Source: Pedobacter hiemivivus
GTDB lineage: Bacteria > Bacteroidota > Bacteroidia > Sphingobacteriales > Sphingobacteriaceae
Assembly (NCBI RefSeq): GCF_004331685.1
Contig: NZ_SJSM01000022.1
Span: 19,137 to 83,136 of the forward strand
DNA length: 64,000 nucleotides
Direction of reading: 5' to 3'
In this document: in pieces, positions 25,362-34,625 of the stretch
How positions within the stretch are numbered: position 1 is the stretch's first letter
How the letters are laid out: every line of letters starts with the position of its first letter
Made by a program: the position numbers and the translations under genes
The notes under the pieces: model-generated
What the model saw: only the letters and a program-made list of their open reading frames with translations
What the model was told of the DNA's origin: nothing
The model's database searches: none

Positions 25362-27899
25362 ATGACTAAACTTCTCCTCTCTGCCATTTTATTGTTTGCA
25401 GGTTGCTATGCTGTCAAAGCACAGGACTCCGTTAGTGTAAGCATATATCCCAAATACGATAGAGTAAGTAAATTTCACCGCTTTTTGTTTGGAGAAAATT
25501 ACAGAAAAGAATATGCGCTGCCGGTAAAGGTGCCAATTATTCGAATTTCAGTGATTAAAGGCGGTCTTACGCCAACACAACGGGGTGGCGGCAACCAGTC
25601 GCATTCCTTAAGATTGGTGGATAAACAGGGAAAAGAATGGGTGTTAAGAAGTGTAGAGAAGTTTCCGGAGATACTTTTACCACCGATATTGCGAAAAACA
25701 TTTGCCGGTGTAGTGGTGAAAGACAATATGTCGGCCCAGAACCCTTTCTCGGCCTTGGTGGTGCCTGATATTGCGAAAGCTGTAAATGTACCACACAGTG
25801 ATCCCATGATTGGTTGGGTAGTACCCGATGAAAAATTAGGAGAATATACTAAAGTATTTGCCAATACCTTGTGTTTGCTCGAAGAAAGAGAGCCTGCCGG
25901 AGATACCGATAACTCCTTAAAAATGATGCGCAAGCTAAATGACAACAATGACAATGGTTACGATGCCCCTTTGTTGTTAAGGGCAAAAGCTTTGGATGCT
26001 TTGTTGGGGGACTGGGACAGGCATGAGGATCAGTGGCGCTGGAAACCGGTAAAACGTGCGGATGGAACGACGGAATATCAGGCGATTCCCCGTGATCGGG
26101 ACCAGGTTTTTTACTTGACAGAGGGCATCATCCCAAGATATGCACAGGCTTCCTGGCTCTTGCCGATGATTCAGGGCTATGAAAGAAACCTGCACAACAT
26201 CAATTGGTTTTTTTGGGAGGGTAGGGAGATCTATAGCAAGTGGTTTGCCCAGTTAACCGAGGAAGAATGGACAAAGATTGTAAATGACTTTTGTAACGCG
26301 GTAACCGATGAGGTGATGGAAAAGGCCTTAAAGAAATTGCCGGAACCTGGATATTCATTAAGGCATGATCAGCTGCTGGCGCAGATGAAAGAACGAAGGG
26401 CAAGATTGCCGAAAATGATGAATGAATATTATCATTTTATAAACCGCATTGTGGATGTACAGGCGACCAATAAAAATGAATTGGTTAAGATTACAGATGC
26501 ACCTGGTAAGGCGCTTACTGTTACTATTCATAAAATTGCAAAGGATGGTGGGGTTAAGGATATTATTTTTAACCGGACATTTGATCCGGCGGTGACCAAA
26601 GAAATCAGGCTGTATGTGAAGGATGGTAATGACAGCTTAATCTTGAATAACAACAGCTCAACGATAAAATTGAGGATCATCGGAGCAGAGGGGCAAAAGG
26701 TATATCAGATAGAAAACGCCTATAGAAAAGTTCAGGTTTATGGTAAGGCTGACAATGTTACGTTTAGCGGAAATACAGGCAGGGCGTATAAAAAACTAGA
26801 TAATGATACCTCGAATACCCATTTTGTCCCAACAGATTTGTATACCCGAACTACCTTGCTTTTAAATGCTGGTTACAACATCGACGATCGGGTATTGTTG
26901 GGTCTTTCTTATAAAATTGTGCAGCCAGGCTTCCGTAAGCTGCCCTATGGAAGTACACATTCCTTTTCTTTTTTACATTCTTTCGCGACTTCGGGCTTTA
27001 GGTTTAATTACAAGGCTGAGTTGTTTAAAGTCTTAGGTAAGGCCGATATTGTTTTGCAGGCTGATGTTTTAGCTCCAGAAAATTCCCAGAACTTTTATGG
27101 CTTGGGCAATGAAAGTACTTTTAACAACACAGGAGATTTTGTGCGCTATTACCGGGCAAGGTTTAGCATATACCAGCTGGATCCGGCATTGAGGTGGTCA
27201 TGGTCTAATTCTTCATTAAGTGTTGGTCCTTCTTTTCAATATTATAGTTACGACAAGAAAGACAATGAAGGAAGGTTTATTACCCAGGTTCAGGAATTGA
27301 ACTCGCCAGATAGTGCAACAATAACAAAAGATAAACTTTATGCTGGCTTGGTTGTTAATTACGTTAACAATACCCGAAATAGCGATATTTTACCTTCTGC
27401 CGGCACTTATTTAGAAGCACGTATGGCTGCATATAAAGGTTTAAATAACTTTTCTAACTCTATTGGTCAACTTACAGCGGCTTTTTCCATTTACAAAGAC
27501 CTAAGCAAAGGGCGAAAAGTAGTACTTACTGATCGCATTGGTGCTGGTCTTACCATTGGTCAGCAGGCTTTTTACCAATCTCAGTTTATAGGTGGACAAG
27601 GCAATTTGTTGGGATATAGGGAATTTAGGTTTGGTGGACAGCATAGCCTTTATAATAATTTGGAGCTGCGGGTTAAGGTTGCTGATTTTATAAACTATAT
27701 ACTGCCGGGGCAATTTGGATTGATGGCTTTTCATGATGTGGGTAGGGTTTGGTTAAAAGGCGAAAAGTCGGATGTATGGCATCAGGGCTATGGTGGAGGC
27801 CTTTATTTTGCGCCAGCATCATTAGGCGTGTTTCGTTTTGTGATGGGCCATTCTAACGAAGGTTGGTACCCGTATGTGTCCCTGAGGTTCAGATATTAA
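25362..27899 (+). CDS. BamA/TamA-family outer-membrane barrel with large N-terminal domain resembling an atypical kinase
   Basis: 845 residues. A signal peptide with a possible lipobox (LFAGC, Cys15) starts the protein. Residues about 55-400 are soluble and contain a glycine-rich stretch TQRGGGNQS (about 72-80), a strand WVLRSVEK (93-100), LLGDWDRHEDQWRW (214-227) and IPRDRDQVFY (242-251). The last two resemble the catalytic loop and metal-binding motif of HipA/FAM20/CotH-type kinases; this is inference. Residues about 490-845 form the surface-antigen barrel (GGQGNLLGYREFRFGGQHSL) and end in an aromatic residue (FRY). Standard POTRA domains are not evident. Confidence 0.8.
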   Translation: MTKLLLSAILLFAGCYAVKAQDSVSVSIYPKYDRVSKFHRFLFGENYRKEYALPVKVPIIRISVIKGGLTPTQRGGGNQSHSLRLVDKQGKEWVLRSVEKFPEILLPPILRKTFAGVVVKDNMSAQNPFSALVVPDIAKAVNVPHSDPMIGWVVPDEKLGEYTKVFANTLCLLEEREPAGDTDNSLKMMRKLNDNNDNGYDAPLLLRAKALDALLGDWDRHEDQWRWKPVKRADGTTEYQAIPRDRDQVFYLTEGIIPRYAQASWLLPMIQGYERNLHNINWFFWEGREIYSKWFAQLTEEEWTKIVNDFCNAVTDEVMEKALKKLPEPGYSLRHDQLLAQMKERRARLPKMMNEYYHFINRIVDVQATNKNELVKITDAPGKALTVTIHKIAKDGGVKDIIFNRTFDPAVTKEIRLYVKDGNDSLILNNNSSTIKLRIIGAEGQKVYQIENAYRKVQVYGKADNVTFSGNTGRAYKKLDNDTSNTHFVPTDLYTRTTLLLNAGYNIDDRVLLGLSYKIVQPGFRKLPYGSTHSFSFLHSFATSGFRFNYKAELFKVLGKADIVLQADVLAPENSQNFYGLGNESTFNNTGDFVRYYRARFSIYQLDPALRWSWSNSSLSVGPSFQYYSYDKKDNEGRFITQVQELNSPDSATITKDKLYAGLVVNYVNNTRNSDILPSAGTYLEARMAAYKGLNNFSNSIGQLTAAFSIYKDLSKGRKVVLTDRIGAGLTIGQQAFYQSQFIGGQGNLLGYREFRFGGQHSLYNNLELRVKVADFINYILPGQFGLMAFHDVGRVWLKGEKSDVWHQGYGGGLYFAPASLGVFRFVMGHSNEGWYPYVSLRFRY

Positions 27900-27992
27900 A
27901 TTATGACTTATAATTAATAATTGCCATTTTTAGAATGAAAGAAAAGCTGTAATTTAGCGCCTCATTTTATCAGATAGCAGGATTCGTTAATC

Positions 27993-28607
27993 ATGAAAAA
28001 AAACTTTATATCCAATTCGCGGGAGTCGATAAGGATGTTTAAGAACCCTTTGTTCGAAGCATTGTCTAAAGTACCTTATTATGTACCTCTAATAGTTTTT
28101 ATACCTATTATTGGATATTTCCTTTGGTCGGCAATTGCTACCACTGGGGTATTGGCGCTTTTGCTGAATTTTTTTCTGGGCTTAATTGTTTGGACGCTTG
28201 TTGAGTATATCATGCACCGCTTTGTTTTCCATTTTTACCCTTCGTCTAAATGGGGCAAGCGCATTCATTTTATATTTCATGGTGTACACCACGATTACCC
28301 AAATGATGCACAAAGATTAGTACTGCCACCTTCGGCAAGTATCCCTTTGGCAACTGCATTTTATTTCCTTTTCAGGTGGTTATTGCCGATTGATATGTTA
28401 GACGGTCTCTTTGCCGGTTTCCTATTTGGCTACCTTTTTTATGACATTACCCATTATATGTTGCACCACGCTAACTTTAAAAATGGGGTATGGAAAAAAA
28501 TTAAGCATCACCATATGCTACATCATTATGATGACTCTACAAGAGGGTATGGGGTGACGTCTGCTTTATGGGATAAAATTTTCGGTTCAGATTTTCTGAA
28601 AAAATAA
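27993..28607 (+). CDS. Sterol desaturase/fatty acid hydroxylase family membrane protein
   Basis: 204 residues. Two to four membrane helices carry the di-iron histidine clusters HRFVFH (about 72-77), HGVHHDYP (about 95-102), HYMLHH and HHHMLHH (about 152-176). The length and the ending GYGVTSALWDKIFGSDF fit fatty acid 2-hydroxylases. In sphingolipid-producing Bacteroidota such enzymes may hydroxylate the N-acyl chain, but carotenoid or other lipid substrates are not excluded. A 93-bp gap separates it from the barrel gene. Confidence 0.9.
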   Translation: MKKNFISNSRESIRMFKNPLFEALSKVPYYVPLIVFIPIIGYFLWSAIATTGVLALLLNFFLGLIVWTLVEYIMHRFVFHFYPSSKWGKRIHFIFHGVHHDYPNDAQRLVLPPSASIPLATAFYFLFRWLLPIDMLDGLFAGFLFGYLFYDITHYMLHHANFKNGVWKKIKHHHMLHHYDDSTRGYGVTSALWDKIFGSDFLKK

Positions 28608-28608
28608 A

Positions 28609-28639
28609 TTGCTTTAATTAGGGGAATATTTTACTTTTA
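28609..28639 (+). promoter_or_regulatory. Putative promoter of the cytochrome c gene
   Basis: TTG at 28609-28611, 20-nt spacer, TACTTTTA at 28632-28639 (7 of 8 to TAnnTTTG). It lies 36 bp before the start codon. Confidence 0.4.
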
Positions 28640-28674
28640 GCAGCAACACACAACCTCTAATTATTACACAAGAA

Positions 28675-29025
28675 ATGAAAAGAACCTTAATTTTTTCAAG
28701 CTGCCTTGCTATCGGCTTGTTAAGCAGTGAATTAGCGAAGAGTCAAGCGCCGAAAGACGTAGAAGCAGGTAAATTATTGATTTCAAAATCAGATTGCTTT
28801 GCTTGTCATAAACCAGAAGGCAAGTTGGTAGGACCATCTTATGCAGATATTGCTAAAAAATATACGCCTACAGAAGCTAATGTTACCAAATTATCGGCAA
28901 AAGTACTTAAAGGTGGTAGCGGCGTTTGGGGTGCAATCCCTATGGCTGGCCATCCTAATGTGAGTCAGGCTGATGCAAAAAAGATGGTAAAATATATTTT
29001 GTCTTTAGCACCTGCAAAGAAATAA
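28675..29025 (+). CDS. Class I cytochrome c (c-551/c-552-like)
   Basis: 116 residues. A signal peptide (about 1-23) exports it to the periplasm. Haem attachment is at CFACHK (about 42-47). The distal methionine is probably in IPMAGHPNVS (about 92-101), and the C-terminal helix ends MVKYILSLA. It is a small soluble electron carrier for a terminal oxidase or peroxidase. It stands as a single gene with its own promoter and is followed by a long palindrome. Confidence 0.93.
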   Translation: MKRTLIFSSCLAIGLLSSELAKSQAPKDVEAGKLLISKSDCFACHKPEGKLVGPSYADIAKKYTPTEANVTKLSAKVLKGGSGVWGAIPMAGHPNVSQADAKKMVKYILSLAPAKK

Positions 29026-29070
29026 GGCTATCGTCATAACGAAAACGACAGCACAAAAAGGGCGTTTGAT

Positions 29071-29105
29071 AAATCGGTCGTCATAAAAAGGATGACGACC
29101 GATTT
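29071..29105. repeat. Perfect 14-bp palindrome after cytochrome c
   Basis: AAATCGGTCGTCAT (29071-29084) and ATGACGACCGATTT (29092-29105) are exact inverse copies around AAAAAGG. The CGTCAT ends match the dispersed repeat family. No T tract follows, though the strong stem could protect or end the cytochrome transcript. Confidence 0.75.
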
Positions 29106-29146
29106 AAACAAAATGACGAATCCCTAGACCCCTTGAATTTTGAATT

Positions 29147-29710
29147 ATGGGATTATACAGCAATCTTACAGATCAAGAGCTGTCGGGCTTGTTAAAGTCG
29201 GGCAACCCAACTGTATTTGCTGAGATTTATAACAGGTACAAGGCAGTGCTGTACTTGCATGCCTATCGAATGATTCAGAATAGGGAAGAAGCAAAGGATG
29301 TTGTTCAGGAACTTTTTGCTGCCATCTGGGCAAATCATGAAAAGTTGATCATTAAAACCACCTTATCTGCCTACCTCTATGGCGCGATCAGAAATCGCAT
29401 TCTCGATGTGATTGCCCATCAAAAGATTGTTTTAAAATACACAGATACCTTGCAAAGCTTTTTAGAAGCTGGAGAATCTGTTACAGATGATCAAATCAGG
29501 GAAAAGGAGTTGACGGCGATCATTGAAACGGAAATCAGTTTGATGCCCCCGAAAATGCGGGAAGTGTTTGAGCTGAGCCGGCAGCAGGACCTATCTCATA
29601 AACAAATTGCTGCTCAATTGAATATTTCCGATAAGACCGTGAAAAAGCAGGTGAGTAAAGCAATTAAGCTCCTTCGCCTGAAAATAAATTTATTGTTAAC
29701 TTTTTTTTAA
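29147..29710 (+). CDS. ECF RNA polymerase sigma factor
   Basis: 187 residues. Region 2 is at about 8-80 (YNRYKAVLYLHAYRM, DVVQELFAAIWANHEK) and region 4.2 at about 128-180 (LSHKQIAAQLNISDKTVKKQ). It is first in a sigma-FecR-SusC-SusD-peptidase locus and should activate the receptor operon. The FecR gene starts 69 bp downstream. Confidence 0.94.
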   Translation: MGLYSNLTDQELSGLLKSGNPTVFAEIYNRYKAVLYLHAYRMIQNREEAKDVVQELFAAIWANHEKLIIKTTLSAYLYGAIRNRILDVIAHQKIVLKYTDTLQSFLEAGESVTDDQIREKELTAIIETEISLMPPKMREVFELSRQQDLSHKQIAAQLNISDKTVKKQVSKAIKLLRLKINLLLTFF

Positions 29711-29779
29711 GTTACAGTACTACCAGTAGTATACTTGTCCGTCTTACGTGTATAAAGGGATTAATTTTCTTTTAACCGT

Positions 29780-30919
29780 ATGAAGAACAATAAAGCAAAA
29801 GCACTTTTAGCACAATATAAAAAAGGTAAGGTTAGTCCGCAGGAACGGGCTGAACTCGAAACCTGGTATAACCAACAGGCAGTACAAAATCCATCCTTAA
29901 AGGATCACCATGATTTTGCTGGGGCCTTAAATGAACTGGATGAGGCATTCCCTTTTCACACCCTTACTAAACCAGTTAAGACCTATCGTTGGACATTCGT
30001 GGCTTCGGCAGCGGCTGTGATCCTCTGTTTAAGTATTGGACTTTATTTTTATATGGATAAAGCCGGTGCCGGCAAACAATTGCAATTCGCAAACGACATC
30101 AAGCCGGGAGGAAATAAAGCGTTTTTAACATTGGCTGATGGTTCAAAGATATCCCTTACCGATGCCCTTGATGGAGCGGTTGCTGAACAAGCAGGGGTTA
30201 GCATTACTAAAACTAAAGATGGGCAGCTGATTTATACCCTGGCACAACAGGATGGGGCTGTAGATAGGAATGCGGGATTTAATACCATCGAAACACCCAG
30301 AGGCGGACAATATCAGATTAAACTTCCTGACGGTACGCAGGTATGGCTCAACGCATCTTCATCTTTAAAATATCCAGCGGTATTTACTGGAACTACTCGT
30401 ACTGTAGAATTAAAAGGGGAGGCTTATTTTGAAGTAGCGAAGGATAAACACAGGCCATTTAAGTTGCGCTCGGGCAAGCAGGACTTAATGGTTTTGGGTA
30501 CACATTTTAATGTTAGTGCCTATGCCGATGACAGTCAGGTTAAAACTACCTTATTGGAAGGATCGGTGCAAGTTACTGGGGCTGAAGGCTCGTTATCGGG
30601 AAAAGATCTGATCCTTAAACCTGGTCAGCAATCACAATTTTCAGCTGCAGGCTTAACCGTTAAAACGGCTGATACCGAAGAGGCCGTAGCCTGGAAGAAC
30701 GGCTATTTCAAATTTAATGATGAGGATATTGCAACGATTTTAAAGAAAGTATCGCGGTGGTACGATGTAGATATACAGTATAAAGGGAAAATGACGGATA
30801 AGATTTTTAACGGGAAAGTTTCGCGTTATGGTAATGTTTCGGAAGTACTTCAGATTTTACAATTAACAGGGGCTATTCAATTTAAAATAGAAGGAAGGAG
30901 GATCATCGCTATGCCATAA
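29780..30919 (+). CDS. FecR-family anti-sigma factor
   Basis: 379 residues. Membrane span about 70-92, FecR domain about 170-265 (TPRGGQYQIKLPDGTQVWLN, GEAYFEVAKDKHRPF), DUF4974 domain about 305-379 (WKNGYFKFNDEDIATILKKV). It should pass the signal from the STN domain of the downstream receptor to the sigma factor. A 137-bp gap to SusC holds a hairpin that works as a terminator only on the antisense strand. Confidence 0.93.
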   Translation: MKNNKAKALLAQYKKGKVSPQERAELETWYNQQAVQNPSLKDHHDFAGALNELDEAFPFHTLTKPVKTYRWTFVASAAAVILCLSIGLYFYMDKAGAGKQLQFANDIKPGGNKAFLTLADGSKISLTDALDGAVAEQAGVSITKTKDGQLIYTLAQQDGAVDRNAGFNTIETPRGGQYQIKLPDGTQVWLNASSSLKYPAVFTGTTRTVELKGEAYFEVAKDKHRPFKLRSGKQDLMVLGTHFNVSAYADDSQVKTTLLEGSVQVTGAEGSLSGKDLILKPGQQSQFSAAGLTVKTADTEEAVAWKNGYFKFNDEDIATILKKVSRWYDVDIQYKGKMTDKIFNGKVSRYGNVSEVLQILQLTGAIQFKIEGRRIIAMP

Positions 30920-30945
30920 TCTTTACAAACAGAGCGGTGAAGCAG

Positions 30946-30986
30946 AACAAAAATAATCAGGAACCGACGGCGAATCGGAACCTGAT
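30946..30986 (-). terminator. Antisense-facing terminator-like hairpin between FecR and SusC
   Basis: ATCAGG-AA-CCGA (30956-30967) pairs with TCGG-AA-CCTGAT (30975-30986), with a 2x2 internal loop and a 7-nt loop. On the - strand it is followed by the T-rich tail TTATTTTTGTTC. On the + strand no T tract follows. Confidence 0.5.
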
Positions 30987-31049
30987 CTATATCTGGCTTT
31001 ACTCAAATTATAGCTTGAACTAATAAATCGATTGATCAACCAGACCAAA

Positions 31050-31057
31050 CAAAAGTA
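31050..31057 (-). promoter_or_regulatory. Antisense TAnnTTTG box overlapping the SusC start codon
   Basis: The + strand CAAAAGTA (31050-31057) reads TACTTTTG on the - strand, a perfect -7 box, and its last base is the A of the SusC ATG. A TTTG element at the normal distance is not found. If used, an RNA of about 98 nt would end at the hairpin 30946-30986. Confidence 0.3.
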
Positions 31058-34000
31058 TGAATTTTTATATTCAAACCTCCTTGTGCTACGATAAGAAATC
31101 GGAGCCTTGGATAAAATGCACCAGGAAGATAATTATGCGAATTAACCTAATCGCTTTTTTCATTGCCTTGGCCTGTTTCCAGGTTTCGGCTTCCAGTTTT
31201 GCACAAAAGATTACGCTTAAGCAAAAGAATGCTGCACTTACTGATGCCCTTCGCGTCATAGAAGCACAAAGCGGTTATTACATCTTTTACAATACGCCTA
31301 TGCTGCGGGATGCAGCCCCCGTGAATGTGAACCTTAAAAATGCAAGTTTAGATCAAGCCCTTAAGGCTTTGCTGGACGGACAGTTGTTTACGTATGCGAT
31401 TATTGACCGTACAGTAGTGATACAGCGTAAGGAAAGGGTGTTGATGGATGTGCTGCGGGACTATTTTAGAGCCATCAATATCCGGGGGCGAGTATTGGAT
31501 GAGGGCGGTCAGCCCTTGGCTGGTGCGTCCGTAAAAATTAAAGGCAGCAATAGAGTGGTGATGACCAACGGCGAAGGCCTGTTTGAGCTGAGGGGGGTAG
31601 ATGAAAAAGCCATTATTGTGATCTCCTTTATAGGCTATGAACCGAAAGAGCTACGAGCGGATAGTGATTTGACCAACATTAAGCTAATTCTTACCAGTAG
31701 TAAACTGGAAGAAGTAATGGTGAGCACAGGTTATCAAACCTTGCCAAAGGAACGCGCAACAGGATCATTTAGCGTGGTGCCCAGAGAAACTTTAAAGAGA
31801 AGAATGGAAACCAATTTGCTGGATAGGATTGAAGGTTCGGTACCAGGCCTCTTTATGAAAAACGGCGACATTAACATTCGCGGGGTATCTACCTTGTATG
31901 GCAATCGCACTCCGCTTTATGTGGTTGACGGATTTCCTTACGAAGGAAGTACCAATTATTTAATTAATGATGATATAGCAGATATTTATGTGCTAAAAGA
32001 TGCAGCGGCAGCTTCTATATATGGTAGTCGCGCTGCAAACGGGGTAATCGTGATTACCACCAAAAAAGGATCACCGGGAAAGACGAGGATCAGTTACAGC
32101 AACAGCTTTTTCATTACACCACTTCCTGATGTATCCTACTTCAATTTTATGAATGCGAAGGAAACGGTGGATTTGCAGCAAGAATTGTTTAATCTGACAC
32201 ACCACGATTACTCGGATTACATCAAGCGTACCGCTCAGCCTAAAGCCATTGAAGCCTTATACCTAAATAAATATGAGGGCTTATCCGATGATCAGTTAAA
32301 TGCAACATTGAACAAATTAAGAGGTTTGGACAATAGATCGCAGTTAGAAGGCTTATTGATGCAGAAGCAATTCAAACAACAACATAATTTCTCCGTTTCG
32401 GGAGGGAATGAAGTGCATGAGTTTAGACTTTCTGCGAATTATACCCGCAATAGCGGATATAATATTGGCAGCAATAGCAATGAGATCAATTTGAACCTAA
32501 ATGAGAACGTTAGAATTTCAAAATGGTTAACTGCGGGTGTAAATATGACGACTTATTTTAGTGACAATAAATTTTCGCCGATTAATGCTTTAGGGTATTA
32601 CAGATCGGCAATGCCTTATGAAATGCTGCAGGATGAAAATGGAGAGAATTTACGTTGGAATTACCGCAAGTCATCTTATGAGATTGAACGCTTAATAGGA
32701 TTGGGCTTGCATGATGAGTCTTTTAACCCCTTAAATGAGCTGGATAAATTTGATGGTTTGGGGAAGTCTAACTACGTAAGACTGAATGGAAATGTTAACG
32801 CTAAAATTATAAAGGGGCTCTCTTTGGATTTAAAATATCAGATCGAAAAAGGGGGCAATTATAGCAAAAGCTATTACAAGAAAACAGCATATACGGTAAA
32901 GAACATGGTCAATGATGCGACAAAGATGGAAAATGGAGTAGCAGAATTGAACGTGCCTAATGGTGGACAGATTTATGAAGGTAGGGGAGATTCCCGTAGT
33001 TATACTGCGCGTGCTCAGCTAAACTTTGATCGTCAGATCGCAGCTAAGCACCATACTACATCATTAATTGGTATGGAGCAGAGAAGTGTAATGGGCTCCT
33101 CAACTAATACCCATCGGATGGGTTATGATGACAATAACCTGAGGTATGTTCCTGTAAATGCAGTGGATCTGGCCAAAATACCGGGTACAGAGTCGGTAAA
33201 TGACGAATTTAGTTACGATGAAACTCAAAACAATAATTTTGGTGCTTATGAAGATCGATTTGTATCTGTATATGCCAATGTAGGGCATACTTATAACGAT
33301 AGATACAACATCACTGGTAGTGTACGTATTGATGATTCGAACTTATTTGGCGCAGACCCAAAATATCGTCACCAACCTCTATGGAGTGTAGGTGCAAGCT
33401 GGCAATTGAGCAAAGAGTCGTTTATGAAAAATATACGTTGGCTGAATAATCTGAGTTTGCGTGCTACTTATGGTTTAAATGGTAATGTGGCCCAAGGTGT
33501 TGGTCCTTATTTACAGGCCACAACGATTTATAATATGGAAGCCGAAGCCATGGCCACGCTAATTACAAATCCGCCGAATAAATCTTTAAGGTGGGAAAGT
33601 ACAGCAGTAACCAATATTGGGCTTGATTTCTCGATTCTTAACGATCGCATATCTGGATCAATTGATTTGTATGGTAGAAAGAGTACCGATTTATTGGGCG
33701 AAAGAGAGACCGATCCAACCAATGCTTTTGGAACTGCATTGGTCAATTACGGGAGTCTATACAATCGTGGAATTGAATTGGGATTAAACTCAACAATCAT
33801 TAAGAGTGATAATTTTAGCTGGAATACCAATGTAAGTTTGAGTTTCAACAAAAACAGAATGACCGAGATTAGTACCAGACACGAGACGGTGTATGGTTAT
33901 ACGGATGGTGGCGGAATAGAAAAGGTGGGTTATCCGATGAGTAGCTTGTTTAACTTTAAGTGGGCAGGTTTAGATCCTACCAACGGCACCGTGATGGTGT

Positions 34001-34614
34001 ATGATAAGGACGGAAATGTGGTTAAGAATTATGATGCTCAAGGTGGCTATGTTGCAAATATGACTGATGTTAATGGCTTGGAATATGCAGGTACTTTGCG
34101 CCCTACTTATACCATCGGTTTTAACAATTCATTTAGGTATAAGCAATTTAGTGTGGCCATACAGTTGATTGCCAACGGTGGAAATGTGATGCGTGATGCT
34201 ACGCCATCCATCTTGTCGAAGAATAATCTTTCGCAGAATGTAGATCGCCGTGTGATGAACTTCTGGAGAAAGGCGGGTGATGAAAAAATACCTGGAGTAA
34301 TGCCGGCACCCGATCTGAACAATACCGGTAATTCTTATTTCGCTTCTTTATGGTATGCCGCAAACATCAATACCCTAAAAGCAGATTATATTAAGATTAG
34401 AAGCATCAACTTTACTTATGATTTAACAACTGCACTTTTCAAAAAAAGGAAGGATGTAAATGCGTTGTTAACTTTTCAGGTGCGGGATCCTTACAAATGG
34501 TTTAGAAATGATAAAGGCCTTGATCCGGAAGCCTATGCGCAATCGAGCATTTATGCCGAAAGAACCATGCCCGTTACGCCTGTTTATAGCCTTGGTGCCA
34601 GTGTTAACTTTTAA
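31057..34614 (+). CDS. SusC/RagA-family TonB-linked outer-membrane receptor
   Basis: 1185 residues. A long leader with the signal helix at about 28-48 (FAQ cleavage site) is followed by an STN domain (about 50-128), a carboxypeptidase-like regulatory domain (about 143-215), a plug (about 225-340, YVVDGFPYEGS and SIYGSRAANGVIVITTKKG) and a 22-strand-type barrel ending GASVNF. It should import a large ligand with the SusD partner encoded 11 bp downstream and signal to the FecR/sigma pair upstream. An M16 peptidase gene follows SusD, which suggests a peptide-type ligand, by inference only. Confidence 0.95.
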   Translation: MNFYIQTSLCYDKKSEPWIKCTRKIIMRINLIAFFIALACFQVSASSFAQKITLKQKNAALTDALRVIEAQSGYYIFYNTPMLRDAAPVNVNLKNASLDQALKALLDGQLFTYAIIDRTVVIQRKERVLMDVLRDYFRAINIRGRVLDEGGQPLAGASVKIKGSNRVVMTNGEGLFELRGVDEKAIIVISFIGYEPKELRADSDLTNIKLILTSSKLEEVMVSTGYQTLPKERATGSFSVVPRETLKRRMETNLLDRIEGSVPGLFMKNGDINIRGVSTLYGNRTPLYVVDGFPYEGSTNYLINDDIADIYVLKDAAAASIYGSRAANGVIVITTKKGSPGKTRISYSNSFFITPLPDVSYFNFMNAKETVDLQQELFNLTHHDYSDYIKRTAQPKAIEALYLNKYEGLSDDQLNATLNKLRGLDNRSQLEGLLMQKQFKQQHNFSVSGGNEVHEFRLSANYTRNSGYNIGSNSNEINLNLNENVRISKWLTAGVNMTTYFSDNKFSPINALGYYRSAMPYEMLQDENGENLRWNYRKSSYEIERLIGLGLHDESFNPLNELDKFDGLGKSNYVRLNGNVNAKIIKGLSLDLKYQIEKGGNYSKSYYKKTAYTVKNMVNDATKMENGVAELNVPNGGQIYEGRGDSRSYTARAQLNFDRQIAAKHHTTSLIGMEQRSVMGSSTNTHRMGYDDNNLRYVPVNAVDLAKIPGTESVNDEFSYDETQNNNFGAYEDRFVSVYANVGHTYNDRYNITGSVRIDDSNLFGADPKYRHQPLWSVGASWQLSKESFMKNIRWLNNLSLRATYGLNGNVAQGVGPYLQATTIYNMEAEAMATLITNPPNKSLRWESTAVTNIGLDFSILNDRISGSIDLYGRKSTDLLGERETDPTNAFGTALVNYGSLYNRGIELGLNSTIIKSDNFSWNTNVSLSFNKNRMTEISTRHETVYGYTDGGGIEKVGYPMSSLFNFKWAGLDPTNGTVMVYDKDGNVVKNYDAQGGYVANMTDVNGLEYAGTLRPTYTIGFNNSFRYKQFSVAIQLIANGGNVMRDATPSILSKNNLSQNVDRRVMNFWRKAGDEKIPGVMPAPDLNNTGNSYFASLWYAANINTLKADYIKIRSINFTYDLTTALFKKRKDVNALLTFQVRDPYKWFRNDKGLDPEAYAQSSIYAERTMPVTPVYSLGASVNF

Positions 34615-34625
34615 CCCTACAGAAC

